From positions 25,915,650-25,979,649 of the forward strand of contig NC_079887.1 of NCBI RefSeq assembly GCF_029227915.1: a stretch of DNA of 64,000 nt, given 5' to 3'. Origin of the DNA: Hydractinia symbiolongicarpus. Taxonomy: Eukaryota > Cnidaria > Hydrozoa > Anthoathecata > Hydractiniidae. Under the pieces are notes generated by a model. The model saw nothing but the letters and a program-made list of their open reading frames with translations, did not search any database and was not told the origin of the DNA. The position numbers and the translations under genes were made by a program. This document shows positions 25,991 to 41,004 of this stretch, in pieces. How positions within the stretch are numbered: position 1 is the stretch's first letter; every line of letters starts with the position of its first letter.

Positions 25991-27029
25991 TTTAGTGGTG
26001 AAAAAAAAATTTAAAAAATCGTTCTGGAAATGGGTTTACTCACAGGGTACTTTCTTAGTATACATTCGACTATACGGGCCAAGCCCGGGATGTACGGGAA
26101 ATCGCGGGTTTTCGTTTTCCGGCGATTAAACCTCTTTCGTTAAGCGTCTCATCAAAAATAAAAACATTTTTAAAAATTACAAGTCTCATGTGTTTTAGTG
26201 GTGAAAAAAAATTTAAAAAATCGTTTGGGAAATGAGTTTACTCCCTGGATACTTTCTTTGTATACATTCGACAATACGGGCCAAGCCCCGGATTTACGGG
26301 AAAACGCGGGATTTCGTTTGCCGGCGATTAAACCTCTTTCATTAAGCGTCTCATCAAAAATGAAAACATTTTTGAAAACTAAAAGTCTCATGCGTTTTAG
26401 TGGTGAAAATATAATTTAAAAAATCGTTCTGGAAATGAGTTTACTCCCTGGGTACTTTCTTTGTATACTTTTGACTATACGGGCCGAGTCCGGAGTTTAG
26501 GGAAATTGCAGGTTTTCGTTTGCCGGCGATTAAACCTCTTTCATTAAGCGTCTCATCAAAAATAAAAACATTTTTGAAAAGTACAAGTCTCATGTGTTTT
26601 AGTGGTGAAAAAAAAATTTAAAAAATCGTTCGGAAATGAGTTTACTCTCTGGGTACTTTCTTTGTATACTTTTGACTATGCGGGCCAAGCCCGAGATTTA
26701 CGGGAAATCGCGGGTTTTCGTTTGCCGGCGTTTAAACTTCTTTTATTCAGCGTCTCATCAAAAATGAAAACATTTTTAAAAATTACAAGTCTTATGCGTT
26801 TTAGTGGTGAAAAAATAATTTAAAAAATCGTTCTGGAAATGAGTTTACTCACAGGGTACTTTCTTTGTATACATTCGACTATACGTGCCAAGCCCGGGAT
26901 TTACGGGAAATCGCGGGTTTTCGTTTGCCGGCGATTAAACTTCTTTTAATCAGCGTCTCATCAAAAATGAAAACATTTTTGAAAACTACAAGACTCATGC
27001 GTTTTAGTGGTGAAAAAATAATTTAAAAA

Positions 27030-30000
27030 ATCGTTCTGTAAATGAGTTTACTCACAGGTTACTTTCTTTGTATACATTCGACTATACTTGCCAAGCCCGG
27101 GATTTACGGGAAATCGCGGTTTTCGTTTTCCGGAGATTAAACCTCTTTCATTAAGCGTCTCATCAAAAATGAAAACATTTTTGAAAACTACAAGTCTTAT
27201 GCGTTTTAGTGGTGAACAAATAATTTAAAAAATCGTTCTGGAAATGAGTTTACTCCCTGGGTGCTTTCTTTGTATACTTTTGACTATACGGGCCGAGTCC
27301 GGGATATACGGGAAATCGCAGGTTTTCGTTTGCAGGCGATTAAACTGCTTTTATTCAGCGTCTCATCAAAAATGAAAACATTCTTGAAAACTACAAGTCT
27401 CATGCGTTTTAGTGGTGAAATAATAATTTAAAAAATCGTTTGGGAAATGAGTTTACTCCCTGGGTACTTTCTTTGTATACTTTTGACTATACGGGCCGAG
27501 TCCAGGATTTACGGGAAATCGCAGGTTTTCGTTTGCCGGCGATTAAACTTCATTTATTCAGCATCTCATCAAAAATGAAAACATTTTTAAAAACTACAAG
27601 TCTCATGCGTTTTAGTGGTGAAAAAGTAATTTAAAAAATCGTTCGGGAAATGAGTTTACTCCCTGGGTACTTTCTTTGTATACTTTTGACTATACGGGCC
27701 AAGCCCGGGATTTACGGGAAATCGCGGATTTGCGTTTGCCGGCTATTAAACTTCTTTTATTCAGCGTCTCATCAAAAATGAAAACATTTTTAAAAACTAC
27801 AAGTCTCATGCGTTTTAGTGGTGAAAAAATAATTTAAAAAATCGTTCGGGAAATGAGTTTACTCCCTGGGTACTTTCTTTGTATACTTTTGACTATACGG
27901 GCCAAGCCGGGATTTACGGGAAATCGCGGGTTTTCGTTTGCCGGCGATTAAACTTCTTTTATTCAGCGTCTCATCAAAAATGAAAACATTTTTAAAAACT
28001 ACAAGTCTTATGCGTTTTAGTGGTGAAAAAATAATTTAAAAAATCGTTCTGGAAATGAGTTTACTCACAGGGTACTTTCTTTGTATACATTCGACTATAC
28101 GTGCCAAGCCCGGGATTTACGGGAAATCGCGGGTTTTCGTTTGCCGGCGATTAAACTGCTTTTATTCAGCGTCTCATTAAAAATGAAAACATTCTTGAAA
28201 ACTACAAGTCTCATGCGTTTTAGTGGTGAAAAAATAATTTAAAAAATCGTTCTGGAAATGAGTTTACTCACAGGGTACTTTCTTTGTAAACATTTGACTA
28301 TACGTGCCAAGCCCGGGATTTACGGGAAATCGCGGGTTTTCGTTTGCCGGCGATTAAACTGCTTTTATTCAGCGTGTCATGAAAAATGAAAACATTTTTA
28401 AAAACTACAAGTCTCATGCGTTTTAGTGGTGAAAAAATAATTTAAAAAATCGTTCGGGAAATGAGTTTACTCCCTGGGTACTTTCTTTGTATACTTTTGA
28501 CTATACGGGCCAAGCCGGGATTTACGGGAAATCGCGGGTTTTCGTTTGCCGGCGATTAAACTTCTTTTATTCAGCGTCTCATCAAAAATGAAAACATTTT
28601 TGAAAACTACAAGACTCATGCGTTTTAGTGGTGAAAAAATAATTTAAAAAATCGTTCTGGAAATGAGTTTACTCACAGGTTACTTTCTTTGTATACATTC
28701 GACTATACGGGCCAAGCCCGGGATTTACGGGAAATCGCGGTTTTCGTTTTCCGGAGATTAAACCTCTTTCATTAAGCGTCTCATCAAAAATGAAAACATT
28801 TTTGAAAACTACAAGTCTTATGCGTTTTAGTGGTGAACAAATAATTTAAAAAATCGTTCTGGAAATGAGTTTACTCCCTGGGTGCTTTCTTTGTATACTT
28901 TTGACTATACGGGCCGAGTCCGGGATATACGGGAAATCGCAGGTTTTCGTTTGCAGGCGATTAAACTGCTTTTATTCAGCGTCTCATCAAAAATGAAAAC
29001 ATTCTTGAAAACTACAAGTCTCATGCGTTTTAGTGGTGAAATAATAATTTAAAAAATCGTTTGGGAAATGAGTTTACTCCCTGGGTACTTTCTTTGTATA
29101 CTTTTGACTATACGGGCCGAGTCCAGGATTTACGGGAAATCGCAGGTTTTCGTTTGCCGGCGATTAAACTTCATTTATTCAGCATCTCATCAAAAATGAA
29201 AACATTTTTAAAAACTACAAGTCTCATGCGTTTTAGTGGGGAAAAAGTAATTTAAAAAATCGTTCGGGAAATGAGTTTACTCCCTGGGTACTTTCTTTGT
29301 ATAATTTTGACTATACGGGCCAAGCCCGGGATTTACGGGAAATCGCGGGTTTTCGTTTGCCGGCGATTAAACTTCTTTTATTCAGCGTCTCATCAAAAAT
29401 GAAAACATTTTTAAAAACTACAAGTCTTATGCGTTTTAGTGGTGAAAAAATAATTTAAAAAATCGTTCTGGAAATGAGTTTACTCACAGGGTACTTTCTT
29501 TGTATACATTCGACTATACGTGCCAAGCCCGGGATTTACGGGAAATCGCGGGTTTTCGTTTGCCGGCGATTAAACTGCTTTTATTCAGCGTCTCATTAAA
29601 AATGAAAACATTCTTGAAAACTACAAGTCTCATGCGTTTTAGTGGTGAAAAAATAATTTAAAAAATCGTTCTGGAAATGAGTTTACTCACAGGGTACTTT
29701 CTTTGTATACATTTGACTATACGTGCCAAGCCCGGGATTTACGGGAAATCGCGGGTTTTCGTTTGCCGGCGATTAAACTGCTTTTATTCAGCGTGTCATG
29801 AAAAATGAAAACATTTTTAAAAACTACAAGTCTCATGCGTTTTAGTGGTGAAAGAATAATTTAAAAAATCGTTCGGGAAATGAGTTTACTCCCTGGGTAC
29901 TTTCTTTGTATACTTTTGACTATACGGGCCAAGCCGGGATTTACGGGAAATCGCGGGTTTTCGTTTGCCGGCGATTAAACTTCTTTTATTCAGCGTCTCA

Positions 30001-30200
30001 TCAAAAATGAAAACATTTTTAAAAACTACAAGTCTTATCCGTTTTAGTGGTGAAAAAATAATTTAAAAAATCGTTCTGGAAATGAGTTTACCCACAGGGT
30101 ACTTTCTTTGTATACATTCGACTATACGTGCCAAGCCCGGGATTTACGGGAAATCGCGGGTTTTCGTTTGCCGGCGATTAAACTGCTTTTATTCAGCGTC
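27030..30200 (+). repeat. Higher-order repeat: about 1620 bp and 1420 bp periods
   Basis: The GGATATACGGG variant near 27300 recurs 1621 bp later, and the reading frame at 27440-27634 recurs with identical translation at 29061-29255. After about 29270 the copies go out of register by one monomer, and the ACATTTGACTATACGTGCC monomers match with a 1420-bp offset (about 28280 and 29700). One whole monomer was therefore gained or lost after the duplication. Confidence 0.75.
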
Positions 30201-30859
30201 TCATTAAAAATGAAAACATTCTTAAAAACTACAAGTCTCATGCGTTTTAGTGGTGAAAAAATAATTTAAAAAATCGTTTTGGAAATGAGTTTACTCACAG
30301 GGTACTTTCTTTGTATACATTCGACTATACGTGCCAAGCCCGGAATTTACGGGAAATCGCGGGTTTTCGTTTGCCGGCGATTAAACTTCTTTTATTCAGC
30401 GTGTCATGAAAAATGAAAACATTTTTAAAAACTACAAGTCTCATGCGTTTTAGTGGTGAAAAAGTAATTTAAAATTTCGTTCGGGAAATGAGCTTACTCC
30501 CCGGGTACTTTCTTTGTATACTTTTGACTATACGGGCCAAGCCCGGGATTTACGGGAAATCGCGGGTTTTCGTTTGCCGGCGATTAAACTTCTTTTATTC
30601 AGCGTCTCATCAAATATGAAAATATTTTTGAAAACTACAAGTCTCATGCGTTTAGTGGTGAAAAAACAATTTAAAAAATCGTTCTGGAAATGAGTTTACT
30701 CACAGGGTACTTTCCTTGTATACATTCGACTATACGGGCCAAGCCCAGGATTTACGGGAAATCGCGGGTTTTCGTTTTCCGGCGATTAAACTTCATTTAT
30801 TCAGCGTTTCATCAAAAATGAAAACATTCTTGAAAACTACAAGTCTCATGCGTTTTAGT

Positions 30860-32705
30860 GGTGAAATAGTAATTTAAAAAATCGTTTGGGAAATGAGTTT
30901 ACTCCCTGGGTGCTTTCTTTGTATACTTTTGACTATACGGGCCGAGTCCAGAATTTACGGGAAATCGCAGGTTTTCGTTTGCCGGCGATTAAACTTCATT
31001 TATTCAGCGTCTCATCAAAAAATGAAAACATTTTTAAAAACTACAAGTCTCATGCGTTTTAGTGGTGAAAAAGTAATTTAAAAAATCGTTCGGGAAATGA
31101 GTTTACTCCCTGGGTACTTTCTTTGTATACTTTTGACTATACGGGCCAAGCCCGGGATTTACGGGAAATCGCGGATTTTCGTTTGCCGGCGATTAAACTT
31201 CTTTTATTTAGCGTCTCATCAAAAATGAAAACATTTTTAAAAACTTCAAGTCTCATGCGTTTTAGTGGTGAAAAAATAATTTAAAAAATCGTTCGGGAAA
31301 TGAGTTTACTCCCTGGGTACTTTCTTTGTATACTTTTGACTATACGGGCCAAGCCCGGGATTTACGGGAAATCGCGGATTTTCGTTTGCCGGCGATTAAA
31401 CTTCTTTTATTTAGCGTCTCATTAAAAATGAAAACATTCTTAAAAACTACAAGTCTCATGCGTTTTAGTGGTGAAAAAATAATTTAAAAAATCGTTCTGG
31501 AAATGAGTTTACTCACAGGGTACTTTCTTTGTATACATTCGACTATACGTGCCAAGCCCGGAATTTACGGGAAATCGCGGGTTTTCGTTTGCCGGCGATT
31601 AAACTTCTTTTATTCAGCGTGTCATGAAAAATGAAAACATTTTTAAAAACTACAAGTCTCATGCGTTTTAGTGGTAAAAAAGTAATTTAAAATTTCGTTC
31701 GGGAAATGAGCTTACTCCCCGGGTACTTTCTTTGTATACTTTTGACTATACGGGCCAAGCCCGGGATTTACGGGAAATCGCGGGTTTTCGTTTGCCGGCG
31801 ATTAAACTTCTTTTATTCAGCGTCTCATCAAATATGAAAATATTTTTGAAAACTACAAGTCTCATGCGTTTAGTGGTGAAAAAACAATTTAAAAAATCGT
31901 TCTGGAAATGAGTTTACTCACAGGGTACTTTCCTTGTATACATTCGACTATACGGGCCAAGCCCGGGATTTACGGGAAATCGCGGGTTTTCGTTTTCCGG
32001 CGATTAAACTTCATTTATTCAGCCTTTCATCAAAAATGAAAACATTCTTGAAAACTACAAGTCTCATGCGTTTTAGTGGTAAAAAAGTAATTTAAAATTT
32101 CGTTCGGGAAATGAGCTTACTCCCCGGGTACTTTCTTTGTATACTTTTGACTATACGGGCCAAGCCCGGGATTTACGGGAAATCGCGGGTTTTCGTTTGC
32201 CGGCGATTAAACTTCTTTTATTCAGCGTCTCATCAAATATGAAAATATTTTTGAAAACTACAAGTCTCATGCGTTTAGTGGTGAAAAAACAATTTAAAAA
32301 ATCGTTCTGGAAATGAGTTTACTCACAGGGTACTTTCCTTGTATACATTCGACTATACGGGCCAAGCCCGGGATTTACGGGAAATCGCGGGTTTTCGTTT
32401 TCCGGCGATTAAACTTCATTTATTCAGCCTTTCATCAAAAATGAAAACATTCTTGAAAACTACAAGTCTCATGCGTTTTAGTGGTGAAATAGTAATTTAA
32501 AAAATCGTTTGGGAAATGAGTTTACTCCCTGGGTGCTTTCTTTGTATACTTTTGACTATACGGGCCGAGTCCAGAATTTACGGGAAATCGCAGGTTTTCG
32601 TTTGCCGGCGATTAAACTTCATTTATTCAGCGTCTCATCAAAAAATGAAAACATTTTTAAAAACTACAAGTCTCATGCGTTTTAGTGGTGAAAAAGTTAT
32701 TTAAA
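30860..32705 (+). repeat. Higher-order repeat: 1623-bp period with an inner dimer of 405 bp
   Basis: The GAAATAGTAATTT monomer followed by GGGTGCTTTC and CCAGAATTTACGGG near 30890 recurs near 32513. Within the interval the two-monomer unit marked by AGTAATTTAAAATTTCG occurs at 31681 and again at 32086. A further copy of the outer unit lies at 53.08-53.27 kb, just before the retrotransposon. Confidence 0.78.
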
Positions 32706-33044
32706 AAATCGTTCGGGAAATGAATTTACTCCCTGGGTACTTTCTTTGTATACTTTTGACTATACGGGCCAAGCCCGGGATTTACGGGAAATCGCGGATT
32801 TTCGTTTGCCGGCGATTAAATTCTTTTATTCAGCGTCTCATCAAAAATGAAAACATTTTTAAAAACTACAAGTCTCATGCGTTTTAGAGGTGAAAAAATA
32901 ATTTAAAAAATCGTTCGGGAAATGAGTTTACTCCCTGGGTACTTTCTTTGTATACTTTTGACTATACGGGCCAAGCCGGGATTTACGGGAAATCGCGGGT
33001 TTTCGTTTGCCGGCGATTAAACTTCTTTTATTCAGCGTCTCATC

Positions 33045-36000
33045 AAAAATGAAACTATTTTTAAAAACTACAAGTCTCATGCGTTTTAGTGGGGAAAAAG
33101 TAATTTAAAATTTCGTTCGGGAAATGAGTTTACTCCCTGGGTACTTTCTTTGTATACTTTTGACTATACGGGCCAAGCCCGGGATTTACGGGAAATCGCG
33201 GGTTTTCGTTTGCCGGCGATTAAACTTCTTTTATTCAGCGTCTCATCAAATATGAAAATATTTTTGAAAACTACAAGTCTCATGCGTTTAGTGGTGAAAA
33301 AATAATTTAAAAAATCGTTCTGTAAAGGAGTTTACTCACAGGGTACTTTCTTTGTATACATTCGACTATACGCGCCAAGCCCGGGATTTACGGGAAATCG
33401 CGGGTTTTCGTTTTCCGGCGATTAAACCTCTTTCATTAAGCGTCTCATAAAAAATGAAAACATTTTTGAAAACTACAAGTCTCATGTGTTTTAGTGGTGA
33501 AAAAAAAATTTAAAAAATCGTTTGGGAAATGAGTTTACTCCCTGGATACTTTCTTTGTATACATTCGAATATACGGGCCGAGTCCGGCATTTACGGGAAA
33601 TCGCGGATTTTCGTTTGCCGACGATTAAACTTCTTTTATTCAGCGTCACATCAAATATGAAAATATTTTTGAAAACTACAAGTCTCATGCGTTTAGTGGT
33701 AAAACAAAAATTATAAAAAATCGTTCGGGAAATGAGTTTACTCCCTGGGTACTTTCTTTGTATACATTTGACTATACGGGCCAAGCCCGGGATTAACGGG
33801 AAATCGCGGGTTTTCGTTTGCCGGCGATTAAACTTCTTTTATTCAGCGTCTCATCAAAAATGAAAACATTTTTAAAAACTACAAGTCTTATGCGTTTTAG
33901 TGGTGAAAAAATAATTTAAAAAATCGTTCTGGAAATGGGTTTACTCCCTGGGTACTTTCTTTGTATACTTTTGACTATACGGGCCGAGTCCGGGATTTAG
34001 GGAAATCGCAGGTTTTCGTTTGCCGGCGATTAAACTCCTTTTATTCAGCGTCTCATCAAATATGAAAATATTTTTGAAAACTACAAGTCTCATGCGTTTA
34101 GTGGTGAAAAAATAATTTAAAAAATCGTTCTGGAAATAGGTTTACTCACAGGGTACTTTCTTTGTATACATTCGACTATACGGGCCAAGCCCGGGATTTA
34201 CGGGAAATCGCGGGTTTTCGTTTTCCGGCGATTAAACCTCTTTCATTAAGCGTCTCATCAAAAATAAAAACATTTTTAAAAAGTACAAGTCTCATGTGTT
34301 TTAGTGGTGAAAAAAAAATTTAAAAAATCGTTCGGGAAATGAGTTTACTCCCTGGATACTTTCTTTGTATACATTCGACTATACGGGCCAAGCCCCGGAT
34401 TTACGGGAAAACGCGGGTTTTCGTTTGCCGGCGATTAAACTTCTTTTATTCAGCGTCTCATCAAAAATGAAAACATTTTTAAAAACTACAAGTCTTATGC
34501 GTTTTAGTGGTGAAAAAATAATTTAAAAAATCGTTCTGGAAATGGGTTTACTCCCTGGGTACTTTCTTTGTATACTTTTGACTATACGGGCCGAGTCCGG
34601 GATTTAGGGAAATCGCAGGTTTTCGTTTGCCGGCGATTAAACTCCTTTTATTCAGCGTCTCATCAAATATGAAAATATTTTTGAAAACTACAAGTCTCAT
34701 GCGTTTAGTGGTGAAAAAATAATTTAAAAAATCGTTCTGGAAATAGGTTTACTCACAGGGTACTTTCTTTGTATACATTCGACTATACGGGCCAAGCCCG
34801 GGATTTACGGGAAATCGCGGGTTTTCGTTTTCCGGCGATTAAACCTCTTTCATTAAGCGTCTCATCAAAAATAAAAACATTTTTAAAAAGTACAAGTCTC
34901 ATGTGTTTTAGTGGTGAAAAAAAAATTTAAAAAATCGTTCGGGAAATGAGTTTACTCCCTGGATACTTTCTTTGTATACATTCGACTATAGGGGCCAAGC
35001 CCCGGATTTACGGGAAAACGCGGGATTTCGTTTGCCGGCGATTAAACGTCTTTCATTAAGCGTCTCATCAAAAATGAAAACATTTTTGAAAACTAAAAGT
35101 CTCATGCGTTTTAGTGGTGAAAAAATAATTTAAAAAATCGTTCGGGAAATGAGTTTACTCCCTGGATACTTTCTTTGTATACATTCGAATATACGGGCCG
35201 AGTCCGGGATTTACGGGAAATCGCGGATTTTCGTTTGCCGACGATTAAACTTCTTTTATTCAGCGTCGCATCAAATATGAAAATATTTTTGAAAACTACA
35301 AGTCTCATGCGTTTAGTGGTAAAAAAAAATTATAAAAAATCGTTTGGGAAATGAGTTTACTCCCTGGGTACTTTCTTTGTATACTTTTGACTATACGGGC
35401 CAAGCCCGGGATTAACGGGAAATCGCGGGTTTTTGTTTGCCGGCGATTAAAGTTCTTTTATTCAGCGTCTCATCAAAAATAAAAACATTTTTAAAAACTA
35501 CAAGTCTTATGCGTTTTAGTGGTGAAAAAATAATTTAAAAAATCGTTCTGGAAATGGGTTTACTCCCTGGGTACATTCTTTGTATACTTTTGACTATACG
35601 GGCCGAGTCCGGGATTTAGGGAAATCGCAGGTTTTCGTTTGCCGGCGATTAAACTCCTTTTATTCAGCGTCTCATCAAATATGAAAATATTTTTGAAAAC
35701 TACAAGTCTCATGCGTTTAGTGGTGAAAAAATAATTTAAAAAATCGTTCTGGAAATGGGTTTACTCACAGGGTACTTTCTTTGTATACATTTGACTATAC
35801 GGGCCAAGCCCGGGATTTACGGGAAATCGCGGGTTTTCGTTTTCCGGCGATTAAACCTCTTTCGTTAAGCGTCTCATCAAAAATAAAAACATTTTTAAAA
35901 AGTACAAGTCTCATGTGTTTTAGTGGTGAAAAAAAAATTTAAAAAATCGTTCGGGAAATGAGTTTACTCCCTGGATACTTTCTTTGTATACATTCGACAA

Positions 36001-36120
36001 TACGGGCCAAGCCCCGGATTTACGGGAAAACGCGGGATTTCGTTTGCCGGCGATTAAACCTCTTTCATTAAGCGTCTCATCAAAAATGAAAACATTTTTG
36101 AAAACTGAAAGTCTCATGCG
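33045..36120 (+). repeat. Dispersed copy of the 12.0-16.1 kb segment
   Basis: The rare GAAACTATTTTT variant at 12006 reappears at 33051, and the octamer landmarks at 12181 and 12446 reappear at 33226 and 33491: a constant offset of 21,045 bp. From about 35.1 kb the offset becomes 20,032 bp relative to 15079 and 15888. The change is explained by loss of one 1620-bp octamer and gain of a 607-bp trimer, which is visible as a repeat of about 33.9-34.4 kb at 34.5-35.0 kb. Confidence 0.82.
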
Positions 36121-38380
36121 TTTTAGTGGTGAAAAAAAAAATTAAAAAATCGTTCGGGAAATGAGTTTACTCCCTGGATACTTTCTTTGTATACATTCGA
36201 CTATACGGGCCAAGCCCCGGATTTACGGGAAAACGCGGGATTTCGTTTGCCGGCGATTAAACCTCTTTCATTAAGCGTCTCATCAAAAATGAAAACATTT
36301 TTGAAAACTAAAAGTCTCATGCGTTTTAGTGGTGAAAAAATAATTTAAAAAATCGTTCGGGAAATGAGTTTACTCCCTGGATACTTTCTTTGTATACATT
36401 CGAATATACGGGCCGAGTCCGGGATTTACGGGAAATCGCGGATTTTCGTTTGCCGACGATTAAACTTCTTTTACTCAGCGTCACATCAAATATGAAAATA
36501 TTTTTGAAAACTACAAGTCTCATGCGTTTAGTGGTAAAAAAAAATTATAAAAAATCGTTCGGGAAATGAGTTTACTCCCTGGGTACTTTCTTTGTATACT
36601 TTTGACTATACGGGCCAAGCCCGGGATTAACGGGAAATCGCGGGTTTTTGTTTGCCGGCGATTATACTTCTTTTATTCAGCGTCTCATCAAAAATGAAAA
36701 CATTTTAAAAAACTACAAGTCTTATGCGTTTTAGTGGTGAAAAAATAATTTAAAAAATCGTTCTGGAAATGGGTTTACTCCCTGGGTACATTCTTTGTAT
36801 ACTTTTGACTATACGGGCCGAGTCCGGGATTTAGGGAAATCGCAGGTTTTCGTTTGCCGGCGATTAAACTCCTTTTATTCAGCGTCTCATCAAATATGAA
36901 AATATTTTTAAAAACTACAAGTCTCATGCGTTTAGTGGTAAAAAAATAATTTAAAAAATCGTTCTGGAAATGGGTTTACTTACAGGGTACTTTCTTAGTA
37001 TACATTCGACTATACGGGCCAAGCCCGGGATTTACGGGAAATCGCGGGTTTTCGTTTTCCAGCGATTAAACCTCTTTCGTTAAGCGTCTCATCAAAAATA
37101 AAAACATTTTTAAAAAGTACAAGTCTCATGTGTTTTAGTGGTGAAAAAAAATTTAAAAAATCGTTTGGGAAATGAGTTTACTCCCTGGATACTTTCTTTG
37201 TATACATTCGACAATACGGGCCAAGCCCCGGATTTACGGGAAAACGCGGGATTTCGTTTGCCGGCGATTAAACCTCTTTCATTAAGCGTCTCATCAAAAA
37301 TGAAAACATTTTTGAAAACTAAAAGTCTCATGCGTTTTAGTGGTGAAAATATAATTTAAAAAATCGTTCTGGAAATGAGTTTACTCCCTGGGTACTTTCT
37401 TTGTATACTTTTGACTATACGGGCCGAGTCCGGGATTTAGGGAAATTGCAGGTTTTCGTTTGCCGGCGATTAAACCTCTTTCATTAAGCGTCTCATCAAA
37501 AATAAAAACATTTTTGAAAAGTACAAGTCTCATGTGTTTTAGTGGTGAAAAAAAAAATTAAAAAATCGTTCGGGAAATGAGTTTACTCTCTGGGTACTTT
37601 CTTGATATACTTTTGACTATGCGGGCCAAGCCCGGGATTTACGGGAAATCGCGGGTTTTCGTTTGCCGGCGTTTAAACTTCTTTTATTCAGCGTCTCATC
37701 AAAAATGAAAACATTTTTAAAAATTACAAGTCTTATGCGTTTTAGTGGTGAAAAAATAATTTAAAAAATCGTTCTGGAAATGAGTTTACTCACAGGGTAC
37801 TTTCTTTGTATACATTCGACTATACGTGCCAAGCCCGGGATTTATGGGAAATCGCGGGTTTTCGTTTGCCGGCGATTAAACTTCTTTTATTCAGCGTCTC
37901 ATCAAAAATGAAAACATTTTTGAAAACTACAAGACTCATGCGTTTTAGTGGTGAAAAAATAATTTAAAAAATCGTTCTGGAAATGAGTTTACTCACAGGT
38001 TACTTTCTTTGTATACATTCGACTATACGGGCCAAGCCCGGGATTTACGGGAAATCGCGGTTTTCGTTTTCCGGAGATTAAACCTCTTTCATTAAGCGTC
38101 TCATCAAAAATGAAAACATTTTTGAAAACTACAAGTCTTATGCGTTTTAGTGGTGAACAAACAATTTAAAAAATCGTTCTGGAAATGAGTTTACTCCCTG
38201 GGTGCTTTCTTTGTATACTTTTGACTATACGGGCCGAGTCCGGGATATACGGGAAATCGCAGGTTTTCGTTTGCAGGCGATTAAACTGCTTTTATTCAGC
38301 GTCTCATCAAAAATGAAAACATTCTTGAAAACTACAAGTCTCATGCGTTTTAGTGGTGAAATAATAATTTAAAAAATCGT

Positions 38381-41004
38381 TTGGGAAATGAGTTTACTCC
38401 CTGGGTACTTTCTTTGTATACTTTTGACTATACGGGCCGAGTCCAGGATTTGCGGGAAATCGCAGGTTTTCGTTTGCCGGCGATTAAACTTCATTTATTC
38501 AGCGTCTCATCAAAAATGAAAACATTTTTAAAAACTACAAGTCTCATGCGTTTTAGTGGTGAAAAAGTAATTTAAAAAATCGTTCGGGAAATGAGTTTAC
38601 TCCCTGGGTACTTTCTTTGTATACTTTTGACTATACGGGCCAAGCCCGGGATTTACGGGAAATCGCGGATTTGCGTTTGCCGGCTATTAAACTTCTTTTA
38701 TTCAGCGTCTCATCAAAAATGAAAACATTTTTAAAAACTACAAGTCTCATGCGTTTTAGTGGTGAAAAAATAATTTAAAAAATCGTTCGGGAAATGAGTT
38801 TACTCCCTGGGTACTTTCTTTGTATACTTTTGACTATACGGTCCAAGCCGGGATTTACAGGAAATCGCGGGTTTTCGTTTGCCGGCGATTAAACTTCTTT
38901 TATTCAGCGTCTCATCAAAAATGAAAACATTTTTAAAAACTACAAGTCTTATGCGTTTTAGTGGTGAAAAAATAATATAAAAAATCGTTCTGGAAATGAG
39001 TTTACTCACAGGGTACTTTCTTTGTATACATTCGACTATACGTGCCAAGCCCGGGATTTACGGGAAATCGCGGGTTTTCGTTTGCCGGCGATTAAACTGC
39101 TTTTATTCAGCGTCTCATTAAAAATGAAAACATTCTTGAAAACTACAAGTCTCATGCGTTTTAGTGGTGAAAAAATAATTTAAAAAATCGTTCTGGAAAT
39201 GGGTTTACTCCCTGGGTAAATTCTTTGTATACTTTTGACTATACGGGCCGAGTCCGGGATTTAAGGAAATCGCAGGTTTTCGTTTGCCGGCGATTAAACT
39301 CCTTTTATTCAGCGTCTCATCAAATATGAAAATATTTTTAAAAACTACAAGTCTCATGCGTTTAGTGGTGAAAAAATAATTTAAAAAATCGTTCTGGAAA
39401 TGGGTTTACTCACAGGGTACTTTCTTTGTATACATTCGACTATACGGGCCAAGCCCGGGATTTACGGGAAATCGCGGGATTTCGTTTTCCGGCGATTAAA
39501 CCTCTTTCGTTAAGCGTCTCATCAAAAATAAAAACATTTTTAAAAAGTACAAGTCTCATGTGTTTTAGTGGTGAAAAAAAAATTTAAAAAATCGTTCGGG
39601 AAATGAGTTTACTCCCTGGATACTTTCTTTGTATACATTCGACAATACGGGCCAAGCTCCGGATTTACGGGAAAACGCGGGATTTCGTTTGCCGGCGATT
39701 AAACCTCTTTCATTAAGCGTCTCATCAAAAATGAAAACATTTTTGAAAACTAAAAGTCTCATGCGTTTTAGTGGTGAAAAAAAATTTTAAAAAATCGTTC
39801 GGGAAATGAGTTTACTCCCTGGATACTTTCTTTGTATACATTCGACTATACGGGCCAAGCCCCGGATTTACGGGAAAACGCGGGATTTCGTTTGCCGGCG
39901 ATTAAACCTCTTTCATTAAGCGTCTCATCAAAAATGAAAACATTTTTGAAAACTAAAAGTCTCATGCGTTTTAGTGGTGAAAAAATAATTTAAAAAATCG
40001 TTCGGGAAATGAGTTTACTCCCTGGATACTTTCTTTGTATACATTCGAATATACGGGCCGAGTCCGGGATTTACGGGAAATCGCGGATTTTCGTTTGCCG
40101 ACGATTAAACTTCTTTTACTCAGCGTCACATCAAATATGAAAATATTTTTGAAAACTACAAGTCTCATGCGTTTAGTGGTAAAAAAAATTTATAAAAAAT
40201 CGTTCGGGAAATGAGTTTACTCCCTGGGTACTTTCTTTGTATACTTTTGACTATACGGGCCAAGCCCGGGATTAACGGGAAATCGCGGGTTTTTGTTTGC
40301 CGGCGATTAAACTTCTTTTATTCAGCGTCTCATCAAAAATGAAAACATTTTAAAAAACTACAAGTCTTATGCGTTTTAGTGGTGAAAAAATAATTTAAAA
40401 AATCGTTCTGGAAATGGGTTTACTCCCTGGGTACATTCTTTGTATACTTTTGACTATACGGGCCGAGTCCGGGATTTAGGGAAATCGCAGGTTTTCGTTT
40501 GCCGGCGATTAAACTCCTTTTATTCAGCGTCTCATCAAATATGAAAATATTTTTGAAAACTACAAGTCTCATGCGTTTAGTGGTGAAAAAAAAATTTAAA
40601 AAATCGTTCTGGAAATGGGTTTACTCACAGGGTACTTTCTTAGTATACATTCGACTATACGGGCCAAGCCCGGGATTTACGGGAAATCGCGGGTTTTCGT
40701 TTTCCGGCGATTAAACCTCTTTCGTTAAGCGTCTCATCAAAAATAAAAACATTTTTAAAAAGTACAAGTCTCATGTGTTTTAGTGGTGAAAAAAAATTTA
40801 AAAAATCGTTTGGGAAATGAGTTTACTCCCTGGATACTTTCTTTGTATACATTCGACAATACGGGCCAAGCCCCGGATTTACGGGAAAACGCAGGTTTTC
40901 GTTTGCCGGCGATTAAACCTCTTTCATTAAGCGTCTCATCAAAAATAAAAACATTTTTGAAAAGTACAAGTCTCATGTGTTTTAGTGGTGAAAAAAAAAT
41001 TTAA
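38381..41004 (+). repeat. Dispersed copy of the 22.4-26.4 kb segment, offset 16,002 bp
   Basis: Anchors at 22379, 22798, 23563 and 23969 each recur exactly 16,002 bp to the right. Anchors at 25914 and 26198 recur 14,585 bp to the right, and the difference is one 1417-bp heptamer. The right copy therefore carries a single heptamer where the left carries two. Confidence 0.85.
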